Positions 55,145-63,212 of a stretch of 64,000 nt of DNA are shown in pieces. The notes under the pieces are model-generated. The model ran no database searches and was not told the origin of the DNA. It saw only the letters and a program-made list of their open reading frames with translations. The first letter of the stretch is position 1; every line of letters begins with the position of its first letter. Made by a program: the position numbers and the translations under genes. Origin of the DNA: Mesorhizobium prunaredense (lineage in GTDB: Bacteria; Pseudomonadota; Alphaproteobacteria; Rhizobiales; Rhizobiaceae); NCBI RefSeq assembly GCF_900156895.1, contig NZ_FTPD01000017.1, forward strand, positions 1 to 64,000, read 5' to 3'.

Positions 55145-55738
55145 ATGGTCTTTCGATTGAAAGAGCGACTTGGCAAGAAACTTGAGGAAGAAGTGCAATT
55201 CTTCAAATGTTGGCAGAAGGATAAGAAAGGTGTGGGCGCACTCATGCCCACGTCGATCCATGCGGCGCGCCGCATGGCCAGTGTGGTCAACCCGCATTCT
55301 GGATTGCCGGTTTTGGAGATTGGTGCCGGGACTGGTGTCATCACCAGGGCCATCCTGGAAAGAGGCATCAAACCGCATCGGCTGACTTCGGTCGAATATT
55401 CCAAGGATTTCTATGACGGCCTGGTGCGACGCTTTCCGGGAGTGGATTTCCGCTTGGGCAATGCGTTTGCCTTGGAAGAAATTCTGGGGGAGCGCCGGGA
55501 AAAGTTCGATTGTGTCATAAGCGCAGTGCCGATGTTGAGCTTTCCGATGCAACAGCGCCTCACACTGCTCGAGGATTTGCTCGCACGAATCCCCGCCGGG
55601 CGACCTGTGATCCAAATCACCTACGGTCTTCTGTCACCGGTGCTCAAAATGCCCGACCGGTACATCGTTTCTCACTATGATTTCGTCGTTCTCAATGTTC
55701 CCCCCGCACAACTCTGGACCTATCGACGAGCAGTGTGA
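55145..55738 (+). CDS. pmtA: Phosphatidylethanolamine N-methyltransferase (PmtA, rhizobial type)
   Basis: 197 residues from the ATG at 55145 with AGAAGGGAG upstream. FFKCWQKDKKGVGALMPTSI near the N-terminus and the SAM motif VLEIGAGTGVITRAIL (near residue 57) match the soluble PmtA of Sinorhizobium and Agrobacterium, as do ISAVPMLSFPMQQR and ITYGLLSP. It adds three methyl groups to phosphatidylethanolamine to make phosphatidylcholine, a lipid needed for full symbiosis and stress tolerance. A similar reading is KsgA-like rRNA methyltransferase, but the length and motifs favour PmtA. It stands alone; a possible hairpin lies at 55807-55833. Confidence 0.82.
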   Translation: MVFRLKERLGKKLEEEVQFFKCWQKDKKGVGALMPTSIHAARRMASVVNPHSGLPVLEIGAGTGVITRAILERGIKPHRLTSVEYSKDFYDGLVRRFPGVDFRLGNAFALEEILGERREKFDCVISAVPMLSFPMQQRLTLLEDLLARIPAGRPVIQITYGLLSPVLKMPDRYIVSHYDFVVLNVPPAQLWTYRRAV

Positions 55739-56160
55739 CCACAGGGACGCGAGCGCAGGTGGCTTCGGAATCCTTGTACAGGACTGCAAAGCCGACTGAA
55801 CTTGGTGCTAGGGCCAGCCATTCGCGCCCTAGCTGGACCGCCTTCCATTCCGCATTTTCTGAGGATCGATGTGATCGCAGCAGAGAGATGATGTTCGGCT
55901 ACAAGCATTGAGAGCGGCGAAGCTTCCGCTAACGCCTATGTTTCTCCGGTATTTCGGAGATGCATTCCTCGAGACGCGCCAGGCGGAACTTCGCAGCGAA
56001 GTTCATGTCCGGCTTCGAAACGTCGATGGCGTCCTTGAGGTGTGGGCGCTATGAGGTCGCGCTCCAGTTCCGCAATGCGCGCACGCACCTGCCGAGCCTC
56101 GTCCTGACGCAACGCCTTGATCCATCCACGCCCGCGCATCGGACTTCCTGCCAGCGCCCG

Positions 56161-56549
56161 ACAGTGCACCGCTGGGTCGTTCACTTCTCGCCCAGCTTCG
56201 GGAGCGCTTCAACGGGCGCAAGCGCGCGCCCTCACCGGCAAGTGGCACATGGACGAGACATACATCAAGGTACGCTGCCAATGGATCTATCGTGCCGTCG
56301 ACGGCGTCGGCGACATGGTCCGAGTTCTTCTTCAGCGAACACCGCGACCTGCCGGCAGCCAAGCGCTTCTTCCGGAAGGCCCTGGACCGCCACGGCAGAC
56401 CGGATCGCATCGTCATCGACGGCAGCCCGACCAATCATGAGGCGATCATTTCCTGCGACGCCGAACACCGTCTGCGGAATCGATCGCGACGAGCGCTGAA
56501 GCCGATCCGCATCCGCAAGAGCAAGTACCTCAACAATCGGATCGAGCAG
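56161..56549 (+). pseudogene. IS6-family transposase remnant (inverted partner of 44.9 kb copy)
   Basis: About 390 bases nearly identical, on the opposite strand, to 44938-45329. Readable parts are TVHRWVVHFSP, KWHMDETYIK, RHGRPDRIVIDGSPTNHEAI and KYLNNRIEQ, with small indels that differ from the other copy, so each has decayed on its own. It stops at EQ before the final catalytic region, where C48-peptidase-associated sequence begins. Confidence 0.8.
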
Positions 56550-56639
56550 TTCGCGCCGCGCAAGATGGCGTCGGCCTGGGGCGCGCAGTTGCGCATGACG
56601 TTGGCGGCCTTGCCGGCGCATAGCGGGAACGAGGTCAGG

Positions 56640-56838
56640 GCGGCCTTCTTACGTTTAAGTACAGTCCGACACAGCAGGACAACGGTGTTGATTGCGGCGT
56701 CTTCGTGGTGGACGGCACGCGCGAGCTGGTTCAACGATCGGCGGACGAGCAGCGGCCCGAAACCCAACAGCCGCTGCCGCGATCGTCGCCTCTCGGCCAG
56801 CGTGAAGTTTTTCGATGTTCTCGGGTTTGAAGTAGCAG
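56640..56838 (+). pseudogene. C48 (Ulp1-type) SUMO-protease effector, C-terminal remnant
   Basis: The plus strand reads SPTQQDNGVDCGVFVVDGTR followed by ELVQRSADEQRPE and a stop. The Q-x-NG-x-DCG-VFVVDGTR motif carries the catalytic cysteine of Ulp1/C48 peptidases and is characteristic of rhizobial type III effectors of the NopD/BEL2-5 group, which strip SUMO from plant proteins. The catalytic His and Asp region is replaced by IS6 and other sequence, so only the last about 65 codons remain. Confidence 0.6.
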
Positions 56839-56889
56839 ACCATTTGCTCGACAACGGATTGATGATGCCCCGGCGACGTGGCCAGGCGA

Positions 56890-57933
56890 CTAGGAATGGG
56901 TGTTGATGTCCTGCTCAATCTGCCGTGCTGATTCCAGAATGTCATCGAAACTCGGCGGAGTGCCGAAGATCATGGCCGCGGTATTGGCATAGTCGCGCGT
57001 GAGCGCGTCCACCATCTTTGGAGCGGGCGCGATCGCGAAGCTGCCCGGGACTGCTGAGGCGAGGTCATAGTCGGGACGGTCGAAAAACATTCGTGCGTGC
57101 CGGACACAATCGGCACCAAGATCGAGATCGCCGAGCGCGGCCTTTCCGGTCTCGGATCCGAGAAGACAGTGCAGGTCATAATAGTGCCGAGACACCCGCT
57201 GGCCTTCCTGCCGCAGTTCGCCGCGCCGCTCGTACCAGCGGCGCAATCCGTGGGCGACCACCACCTTGTCCCAAAAGGTGCGGGTCGCCTCGATCGTGGT
57301 CACGTTGGCGACGGTGAGATCAATGCCTGCCACTTCCTCCGCGACATAGGGCGTGATCGTGATGGGGCGATTGGGATCGAGCGCCGATTTCGCCCCGGAC
57401 TCGAGGCGTATGGCCGGTCGCACATAGGCGCTGTCACGCGGCTCCACCTCGGGGTACCAGAGCAGCAGCGTCTGCCCATCAGGATCGGCTTCATCGATTT
57501 CCACGCGGCCGACCCCGTTGGTACCGTCCGCTAGTTGAGCGGTGAGGAAGTCTCTCAGCGGCCCTGTGATATACGCACGGCAGGCGTCTCGGATGGCGTC
57601 GAGCTTGGCGCGACGCTTCTTGTTCGACAGTCCCTCAAGCTCTTCGACGGAGGCAGCCTCGTCGAGATCGTCGCGGAACACGGTAACGTCGATGTCCTCG
57701 GAAAAACGCTGGATGAGGCCATAGCCTTTTAATAGCGACGTCCCGCCCTTGAAAAGCAGCCGTGGCTCCCCCTCAGGCCGTTCGTGGTAGAGCGAATTGA
57801 GAGTCCAGCAGACCCAGAAATCCTTTTCGACATTGCCTACCGGAGCTCCGATCCGATTGGCCGTGGCGAGGAACAGGTCGAGCCGGTCACGTGGGGATGC
57901 CGCGATGATCTGGCGGTAAGCATCGGTACTCAT
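56890..57933 (-). CDS. AbiEii/AbiGii-type nucleotidyltransferase toxin
   Basis: 347 residues from the ATG at 57933, which overlaps the upstream antitoxin-like gene by ATGA. The nucleotidyltransferase motifs are LLFKGGTSLLKGYGLIQRFS (residues 59-78, GGTS at 63-66) and EDIDVTVF (79-86) with the paired catalytic acids; EKDFWVCWTL precedes them and a KD/HYYDLHCLL helix follows near 250. Type IV AbiE-like toxins transfer nucleotides to tRNA or other targets and block growth on phage infection. The pair DUF6088 plus AbiEii is a common toxin-antitoxin arrangement. The C-terminus is intact. Confidence 0.88.
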   Translation of the reverse strand: MSTDAYRQIIAASPRDRLDLFLATANRIGAPVGNVEKDFWVCWTLNSLYHERPEGEPRLLFKGGTSLLKGYGLIQRFSEDIDVTVFRDDLDEAASVEELEGLSNKKRRAKLDAIRDACRAYITGPLRDFLTAQLADGTNGVGRVEIDEADPDGQTLLLWYPEVEPRDSAYVRPAIRLESGAKSALDPNRPITITPYVAEEVAGIDLTVANVTTIEATRTFWDKVVVAHGLRRWYERRGELRQEGQRVSRHYYDLHCLLGSETGKAALGDLDLGADCVRHARMFFDRPDYDLASAVPGSFAIAPAPKMVDALTRDYANTAAMIFGTPPSFDDILESARQIEQDINTHS

Positions 57934-58595
57934 GGCTTCGCCTCCTGCGGGTCCGCCCTCAGAATTTCGCGGAGGAACTCCTGCATCCAGATCGGCACGG
58001 CGGAGAGACCGGCGCGCAGATCCTCGCGAATGGCCTCGCCGTGCTTGGGGTCGGCAAAAAGGCGGCGCAACGTCGCCTGGATACGCTTCCGTTCGCCCTT
58101 CTGGGTCAGCATGTCCTGCATCCAATGCAGGGCCTGGACGACCCGCATCCCCGGCCGATCCGCCCAATAGAGGCGGCTAGGGGCAGCGTATTTGAAGTGG
58201 ATTTCCTGCGTGCCGAGCTTGATTGGCTTCAACCGCGCATCGACCAGCACTTCTATTCGGGCGGGGACGGCGGTCGTCAGGCCGAGGTCGTTGGCGGCCG
58301 TCATACCATCGATGACGGCGCGCGCCCGATCGCGGCGCGTGACGGCGCGGATCACAGCGCGATAATCCGGCACGGTGGCGCGGCCAGTCAGGTTGTTCGT
58401 GCGCGGCCGGTCATAGAGGCCTCGGTCGATCCGGCGCAGCTCCCCGGCGGCGGCCAGGCGCTGCAGGGTTTTGTCCACGGCGGCGCGCGCGCCGAGATCG
58501 GCGAAGTCGCCGGGGGTCCAGACCTCGTCGGGTTTGGACTCAATGCGGGCAAGCAGGCGCGAGCGAAGATCGGCATTGGGCTCAACAATGGACAT
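57930..58595 (-). CDS. DUF6088 / AbiEi-type antitoxin and repressor
   Basis: 221 residues from the ATG at 58595. The N-terminal winged helix is WTPGDFADLGARAAVDKTLQ then RLAAAGELRRIDRGLYDRP; the rest (PDYRAVIRAVTRRDRARAVI, TAVPARIEVLVDARLKPIKL) matches DUF6088. In AbiE systems the antitoxin is a transcriptional repressor of its own operon. A 29-base palindrome touches the start codon, and a second copy lies 43 bases further up. The frame is open beyond the ATG through both palindromes to a TTG at 58667; that longer start is unlikely. Confidence 0.85.
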   Translation of the reverse strand: MSIVEPNADLRSRLLARIESKPDEVWTPGDFADLGARAAVDKTLQRLAAAGELRRIDRGLYDRPRTNNLTGRATVPDYRAVIRAVTRRDRARAVIDGMTAANDLGLTTAVPARIEVLVDARLKPIKLGTQEIHFKYAAPSRLYWADRPGMRVVQALHWMQDMLTQKGERKRIQATLRRLFADPKHGEAIREDLRAGLSAVPIWMQEFLREILRADPQEAKP

Positions 58596-58624
58596 GTCCG
58601 AAATATGCGACAAGTTTCGGACAA
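58596..58624 (-). promoter_or_regulatory. Palindromic operator 1 of the AbiE-like operon
   Basis: Half-sites TTGTCCGAAA and TTTCGGAC (read on the minus strand) flank an 11-base centre with CATATT. It lies immediately before the ATG at 58595. A TTGCCT element 18 bases before CATATT could form the promoter (-35/-10), which would put transcription start very near the ATG and make repressor binding block the promoter. Confidence 0.7.
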
Positions 58625-58638
58625 AAGGCAAGGTTTGA

Positions 58639-58667
58639 GTCCGAAATATGCTACAATTTTCGGACAA
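58639..58667 (-). promoter_or_regulatory. Palindromic operator 2 of the AbiE-like operon
   Basis: Same 29-base palindrome as operator 1 with differences only in the centre (two bases), 43 bases upstream start-to-start, i.e. about four helical turns, on the same face of the helix. Two such copies suggest cooperative autorepression by the winged-helix antitoxin. Confidence 0.7.
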
Positions 58668-58950
58668 TCCGCGGTCGCGCCCGCGCTGAGGCGCGCCGCC
58701 ATTTCGCCGCTGGCGGCGCCAGACGAGTTACCCCCGGGCGCGGATGCTGTAGGTGTCTCTCGACGATCCAGCGCAATACAGCACGTATGTCGATGAGGCC
58801 GAGCGCCTGCGCCTTGCTCGCCGGCATGCCGACGCGCAGGCCAGCCGTTGCGCTGCCGCATCGGTGGCGAGGACGACACGGCGACTGGCGCACCTATCAG
58901 CGCTCGCTAATGAACCCCCGCCGTGGTCCTAGTGGTGTGGGTAATGGCCC

Positions 58951-59314
58951 TCACGCCGGCGCAGCGAGAACCTTCTGGACCGCCGAAGGTGAACATCCGG
59001 CCACCTTGGCAACCTGCCTAACGGACAGCCGCTCGGCCTGATCAGATCATGGTCCAGCACCACGGGCCTGCCGGTCTTCCACGGCTCGCCCTTGGCTTCC
59101 GCCTTGGCTTTGGCCTTGGCGATCCCTTCCATGTGCCGTTCCTTCCTGAGAGCCGTCTCAAACTCGGCAATCCAAAGGATGCTAAACACGAGCTTCCCCG
59201 TCCGGGTGGTCGTATCAAGCGAGGCATCGTCCTGCACCTTGAACCCGACACCCTTCTTATCGAGGTCCTTGACGATCTGGCGGAGGTGCGCCGCTGTGCC
59301 AGTCTATCGACCTT
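58951..59314 (-). pseudogene. Serine resolvase/recombinase, C-terminal remnant
   Basis: LDTTTRTGKLVFSILWIAEF and ETALRKERHMEGIAKAKAKA are the long helix of a serine recombinase; the C-terminal helix-turn-helix RLSVRQVAKVAGCSPSAVQK follows after a frameshift, ending VLAAPA and a stop at 58951. A piece of the upstream part (HLRQIVKDLDKKGV) is in another frame. The catalytic serine domain is absent. Confidence 0.75.
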
Positions 59315-59352
59315 GGAAACCGAGCACGGCAGTTATTATGAACGGAAAGGCC
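59315..59352 (+). repeat. Direct repeat copy 1 (38 bp)
   Basis: Matches 59700-59737 with two mismatches. It encodes ETEHGSYYERKG in one frame and sits at the broken end of the resolvase remnant. Confidence 0.7.
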
Positions 59353-59699
59353 GCGCCGCCAACCAGCAAGGAATTACGAGGGCATGCGCGAAGTTGCTTA
59401 GTTGGTCGGCACGTTCGCCGTGCCGGGCGCTAATTTGGGCTTCGCAGGATGGATCGCAGAAACGACCATGCCTCCCGCTGCTCTTCATCAATCGCTTTGG
59501 ATTCGTCCCAACCTTGCAGCCAAGAGCGTCGCTTTTTGGTCAATAGGGGATAAGGGCAGGCCGATCGGGGCAGCTTTAGGCAGTAATGCGTCTATGCCTT
59601 CGTCTCTCGGGTCGGGCTTGCCCACGTGTGTGCCTCCCTATGCTTTCCGCCAGGCGCTTCTATTCGCGCGGAGTTAAAGACGGTTCAAGGGTCAGAAGA
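59353..59699. other. Segment between the direct repeats
   Basis: No gene is supported. A plus-strand frame (59402-59677) reads NLGFAGWIAETTMPPAALHQ with no recognised family. The segment may have been inserted or duplicated with the flanking repeats. Confidence 0.25.
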
Positions 59700-59737
59700 G
59701 GAAACCGACCACGGCAGTTATTATGAACGTAAAGGCC
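59700..59737 (+). repeat. Direct repeat copy 2 (38 bp)
   Basis: Second copy; it continues as ETDHGSYYERKGQFRDLAEK then EL and a stop at 59769, a short coherent C-terminus, so copy 2 probably lies in the original context and copy 1 is a partial duplicate. Confidence 0.7.
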
Positions 59738-59780
59738 AATTCCGCGACTTGGCCGAGAAGGAGTTGTAAAGTGCGGCGGC

Positions 59781-60299
59781 CTACCCCGCGCGGCGAATTT
59801 CCTCTCGCTTCGGAAGCTTCCAGTTTGGTCTTGGGAAATGACAGGTGTAGCCATTGGGATAGCGCTCGAGGTAGTCCTGATGCTCCGGCTCGGCCTCCCA
59901 GAAATCGCTGACCGGCACCACCTCGGTCACGAACTTACCGGGCCAAAGCCCGGATGTTTCGACATCGGCGATGGTGTCTTCCGCAACGCGCTTTTGCTCG
60001 TCGTCTTTATAGAAGATCGCCGAGCGGTAGCTCGCGCCGACATCGTTGCCCTGGCGGTTGCGCGTCGTTGGATCATGGATCTGAAAGAAGAATTCCAGCA
60101 GATCGCGATAGCTGATCGTGTCTGGATCGAACACGATCTCGATCGCCTCGGCGTGGCTGCCATGATTGCGATAAGTAGCGTTAGGCACTTCACCGCCGGT
60201 GTAGCCGACGCGGGTGGAAATCACGCCGGGGTAGCGGCGGATCAGATCCTGCATACCCCAGAAGAAGCCGCCTGCAAGCACAGCGCGTTCGGTCGTCAT
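59781..60299 (-). CDS. msrA: Peptide methionine sulfoxide reductase A homologue lacking the catalytic Cys
   Basis: 172 residues from the ATG at 60299. Almost every MsrA landmark is present: [51 protein letters not shown] and YRSAIFY. But the active-site motif GCFWG reads GFFWG (AGGFFWGMQ, residues 9-17): the nucleophile Cys12 is Phe, a single-base change TGC to TTC. Without it the protein cannot reduce methionine sulfoxide. It may be a dead gene, an altered binding protein or a sequencing error. No resolving Cys is seen near the C-terminus, except one in YTCHF. It stands alone on the minus strand. Confidence 0.85.
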   Translation of the reverse strand: MTTERAVLAGGFFWGMQDLIRRYPGVISTRVGYTGGEVPNATYRNHGSHAEAIEIVFDPDTISYRDLLEFFFQIHDPTTRNRQGNDVGASYRSAIFYKDDEQKRVAEDTIADVETSGLWPGKFVTEVVPVSDFWEAEPEHQDYLERYPNGYTCHFPRPNWKLPKREEIRRAG

Positions 60300-60449
60300 G
60301 GTCTCTGACCTCCTGAATTTGGGTTCATCGCCAATATAGGCATTGTTGCCATCTTTTTTCAGGCGCAGGCCATTTGACACCAACGCGTCGCCCGATGGAG
60401 ATTACCCTGACGCCAGCGCAGTGTGCGCTCCACGTCAGTCGAGACGATC

Positions 60450-61052
60450 ATGGGCAAATATCGAGACTATCGCGAACCACGCCGGCATCGCCATGACGAT
60501 GACCCCGTTTCCTTTTCAGAACGAGCTTCTGAGCCAAGCTACTTTCACCGGCCAGCGATTGTGGCCGCAGACCCTGTCGACGCCGAGATATTGTGGTTCA
60601 ATGCCAGCAAGGGTTTTGGCTTCGTCAAACTGTCGGACGGCACGGAAGCTTATCTGCACATCCGAGTGTTGGAGGCTGCCGGAAGCCGCGCTGTTTCCGA
60701 GGGAACACGTCTCAAAGTCGCGGTTGAACAAAGTCCAAGAGGTCGTCAGGTCGTGCACGTGCTGGAGATCAGCGATCAGATCGCGAAAACGCCGGCAGAT
60801 GCGCGCCTTGCTGGGGGGTCCATCGCCGGGATGGGTGGTGCGCAGCTGGAGAGCGAGGGCACGGTCAAATGGTACAATCCCGAAAAGGGCTTCGGCTTCA
60901 TTTCTCCCGAAAACGGTGAGAAGGACGTCTTCGTTCATGCCACCGCGCTGACCCGCTCAGGGCTCAGCGTGCTGGTGGAGGGACAGAAAGTGTTTGTCGA
61001 ATGCGGGCAGGGCAAGAAAGGCCTGGAGGTCCGGAGCATTCGCCTCGCCTAG
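60450..61052 (+). CDS. Double cold-shock-domain protein
   Basis: 200 residues from the ATG at 60450. Two cold-shock domains: residues about 45-105 (ILWFNASKGFGFVKLSDGTE, YLHIRVLE) and about 135-200 (GTVKWYNPEKGFGFISPENG, KDVFVHATAL). The RNP1 motif KGFGFI is intact in the second and reads KGFGFV in the first, where RNP2 is a less typical AYLHI. Binds single-stranded RNA or DNA and probably acts as RNA chaperone; this two-domain form is common in rhizobia. An alpha-r14 sRNA on the opposite strand ends about 40 bases after the stop. Confidence 0.88.
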   Translation: MGKYRDYREPRRHRHDDDPVSFSERASEPSYFHRPAIVAADPVDAEILWFNASKGFGFVKLSDGTEAYLHIRVLEAAGSRAVSEGTRLKVAVEQSPRGRQVVHVLEISDQIAKTPADARLAGGSIAGMGGAQLESEGTVKWYNPEKGFGFISPENGEKDVFVHATALTRSGLSVLVEGQKVFVECGQGKKGLEVRSIRLA

Positions 61053-61092
61053 AAGCCAATACGTTGGCCAAGGGCCAAATTGGCGCTCATAC

Positions 61093-61209
61093 AAAGAAAA
61101 AGCCCACTGCCGGGAGGAGGTGGCAGTGGGCTCGATTTGAAATGCAGCGCGGGAGGAGGTGCACCGCATTCAGCGCCGGCATCGCATCTGGGAGGAGTAG
61201 ATGGCCGGC
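61093..61209 (-). ncRNA. Alpha-r14 family (NfeR1-like) trans-acting small RNA
   Basis: Read on the minus strand, three stem-loops each present a CCTCCTCCC-type loop: one within 61175-61209 (ATCT/AGAT stem inside a GCCGG stem), one at 61141-61170 (AATGC/GCATT) and a last perfect 10-bp stem GCCCACTGCC/GGCAGTGGGC at 61102-61131 followed by TTTTTCTTT, an intrinsic terminator. Unpaired CCUCCUCCC is the anti-Shine-Dalgarno motif of the alpha-r14 sRNAs, which repress mRNAs by pairing to their RBS; NfeR1 of Sinorhizobium promotes nodule formation. A promoter with TTGCAA (61243-61238), 16-base spacer and TATGAT (61221-61216) gives a 5' end near 61209 and about 117 nt, the family's usual size. Confidence 0.8.
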
Positions 61210-61587
61210 AACAGGATCATATCGATCGCCGCAGATATTGCAATGCACAAATTTCATATCGCATGCGCGAAGGCATTACCTGGGTGCAAGCATCGACATT
61301 GTCTCGAAAGAGCCACCCACCAAATCGTTGCAATAGATGGCGGCTTTATTTTGCCCTCCTTTGCATTGTTGTAAGGAGGGCAGAATACTATGCCGAGCGA
61401 GCGCGGCCGTTCTTATCGAAAGTCCCGTGGTTTAGGCAGCTTAGTCGGCATAGTTGCCGGCTCGGGATAAGATCCCTACGAGCATATCGACAGCATCAAG
61501 GTGAAGACCCGCGATTCCGATAAAAGCTGCAGCTGATATACCGTCATCATGTGGTAGTCTGGCCCGCATGACGACGCTTCATCTCAA

Positions 61588-62595
61588 TTGGCGCGGAAGA
61601 CGGTGAATCCGGCAAAGCCGAATAGAACGCATCCGCCGAAATGGATCGAGCCTCAGCTGACGCGCCTGGTCGACGAAGCGCCCAACGGCCCCGATTGGCT
61701 TCACGAAATCAAGTACGACGGATACCGCATGCACGCGCGAATCGACGGCAGCGACATCCGCTTGCTCACCCGCACCGGCCTCGATTGGTCGCATCGCTAT
61801 CAAGCGACGATAGCGGCCCTCCGCGCGCTGCCGGTGAAAGAGGCATATGTCGACGGGGAGCTGTGCGCCGTCCGGGCAGACGGCGTCACCTCCTTCAGCC
61901 GCCTGCAGGCCGCTATGGACGAGGGCCGCACGGGCGATCTTGCCTTCTTTGCTTTCGATCTTCTGTTCCTGAACGGAGAAAGCTTTGCGAAGCTGCCGCT
62001 CATCGACCGCAAGGCGCGACTGGAAGGCCTGTTTTCGACCGACATGCCTGGCCTGCGCTTCAGCGATCACGTGATCGGCAACGGGCCTGCGTTCCGCAAG
62101 CACGCCTGCCGGCTTGCACTCGAGGGCGCAATCTCAAAGCGGATCGACAGCGCCTATGCATCCGGCAATCGCGGCCTATGGGTCAAGTCAAAGTGTCTCA
62201 ACAGAGAGGAATTCATCGTCGTCGGCTGGACCGATCCGACTGGAAGCCGGTCGCACATCGGCTCGCTGCTTCTCGGCTACTACACCGATGATGGTCGTCT
62301 GTTATATGCGGGCCGCGCCGGCACGGGCATCACGGTTGCAGAGCTCAAGCGATTGGCTCGCCGGCTTGGGCCGCTTCAGACAGCTCGAATGCCCCTCGAC
62401 GTTCCGCCGCCGCGCGAGAGCCGGTTCGGCTCGCCGCTTGAACTGTCGCGGGTGCATTGGGTCAGGCCTGAAGTGGTGGTCGAGGTCACCTATCTCACCT
62501 GGACGGAAGACAATCTCCTGCGCCAGGTCTCGTACCAAGGCGAGCGTCAGGACAAGCCAGCCCGGCAAGTGGTGCGCCCCCCGCCCCATCCCTGA
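61588..62595 (+). CDS. ATP-dependent DNA ligase (LigD-like ligase domain)
   Basis: About 335 residues, starting at TTG 61588 or GTG 61603. The nucleotidyltransferase domain has the adenylation motif EIKYDGYRMHAR (K42), motif III FAFDLLFLNGE, motif IV LEGAISKRID and motif V GLWVKSKCLNREEF; an OB-fold domain follows (VGWTDPTGSRSHIGSLLLGY). This is a single ligase unit without the polymerase and phosphoesterase domains of LigD, as found in several plasmid- or chromosome-borne rhizobial ligases of the non-homologous end-joining type. No ku gene lies nearby. The SRAP gene follows in the opposite direction. Confidence 0.85.
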   Translation: MARKTVNPAKPNRTHPPKWIEPQLTRLVDEAPNGPDWLHEIKYDGYRMHARIDGSDIRLLTRTGLDWSHRYQATIAALRALPVKEAYVDGELCAVRADGVTSFSRLQAAMDEGRTGDLAFFAFDLLFLNGESFAKLPLIDRKARLEGLFSTDMPGLRFSDHVIGNGPAFRKHACRLALEGAISKRIDSAYASGNRGLWVKSKCLNREEFIVVGWTDPTGSRSHIGSLLLGYYTDDGRLLYAGRAGTGITVAELKRLARRLGPLQTARMPLDVPPPRESRFGSPLELSRVHWVRPEVVVEVTYLTWTEDNLLRQVSYQGERQDKPARQVVRPPPHP

Positions 62596-62621
62596 TCGAC
62601 TCGGGCGCCGTTCGTTTCAAG

Positions 62622-63212
62622 TCACCCGACTTGCCCTACCTGCAGTGTGCCGGGGGGAAGGGCCTTGATCAGCGACTTCGCCGACACCGAAGGGTCGAGC
62701 CAGTCCGCCCACGCGCTGCGATCGAGGATAACAATCTGCCTGTCATGATAGGGCGCGATATCGGGCCCAGGCTCCATCGTCAGCATGGTGAAGGCTCCGC
62801 CGACCTCCGGCGTGTCACGCCAGATTCCAGCAATGCAGAAGATCGGCTCGTCATTCTTTGTGAAGAGCCACTTGTCTTTTCGCTTCTTCTTGGGATCTAT
62901 CGGATCGGTGAACTCGTAGAAGCCGTCCGCGACGATGAGGCACCGGTTAGAAGAGAACTCCCGGCCCTCTGAACGGAAATTATAGACGGGCCGCTTGTTC
63001 GGTCCGGGCCAGCTCCAGCGCCGTTGCACCATGTCGCCTTCGCCTCGGACGCCCTCGATAGTCCTGATGATCGGCGCCACGTCCGTGATCTTGATGTCCT
63101 CGCGCGCCTGGAGGTTCGGCGCTCCTTCTCCGAAGCGGATCTTGATCTTCAGGTCGGCAAAGTCCTCCACGATCGAAGCGACATCCACCGTCAATCGATA
63201 ATCATTGCACAT
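62622..63212 (-). CDS. SOS response-associated peptidase (SRAP/YedK-HMCES)
   Basis: 196 residues from the ATG at 63212, with GACGGAGGACC just upstream. Cys2 directly after the start Met (MCNDYRL) is the nucleophile that crosslinks to abasic sites in single-stranded DNA; YNFRSEG, ADGFYEF and PYHDRQIVIL carry the other active-site residues (Asn, Glu, His). It protects DNA at abasic sites during repair. The ligase gene converges on it with 26 bases between stops. Confidence 0.88.
   Translation of the reverse strand: MCNDYRLTVDVASIVEDFADLKIKIRFGEGAPNLQAREDIKITDVAPIIRTIEGVRGEGDMVQRRWSWPGPNKRPVYNFRSEGREFSSNRCLIVADGFYEFTDPIDPKKKRKDKWLFTKNDEPIFCIAGIWRDTPEVGGAFTMLTMEPGPDIAPYHDRQIVILDRSAWADWLDPSVSAKSLIKALPPGTLQVGQVG

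Noticed and set aside
58596..58667. TTG start at 58667 for the DUF6088 gene
   Set aside because: Would place both palindromic operators inside the coding region; family similarity begins after the ATG at 58595.
59838..60308. 156-codon plus-strand frame
   Set aside because: Antisense to the msrA homologue, with no independent support.
61102..61200. Repeated GGGAGGAG as a CRISPR or tandem repeat
   Set aside because: Units are about 10 bases and each is the loop of a separate stem; explained by the alpha-r14 sRNA. No CRISPR array was seen anywhere in the window.
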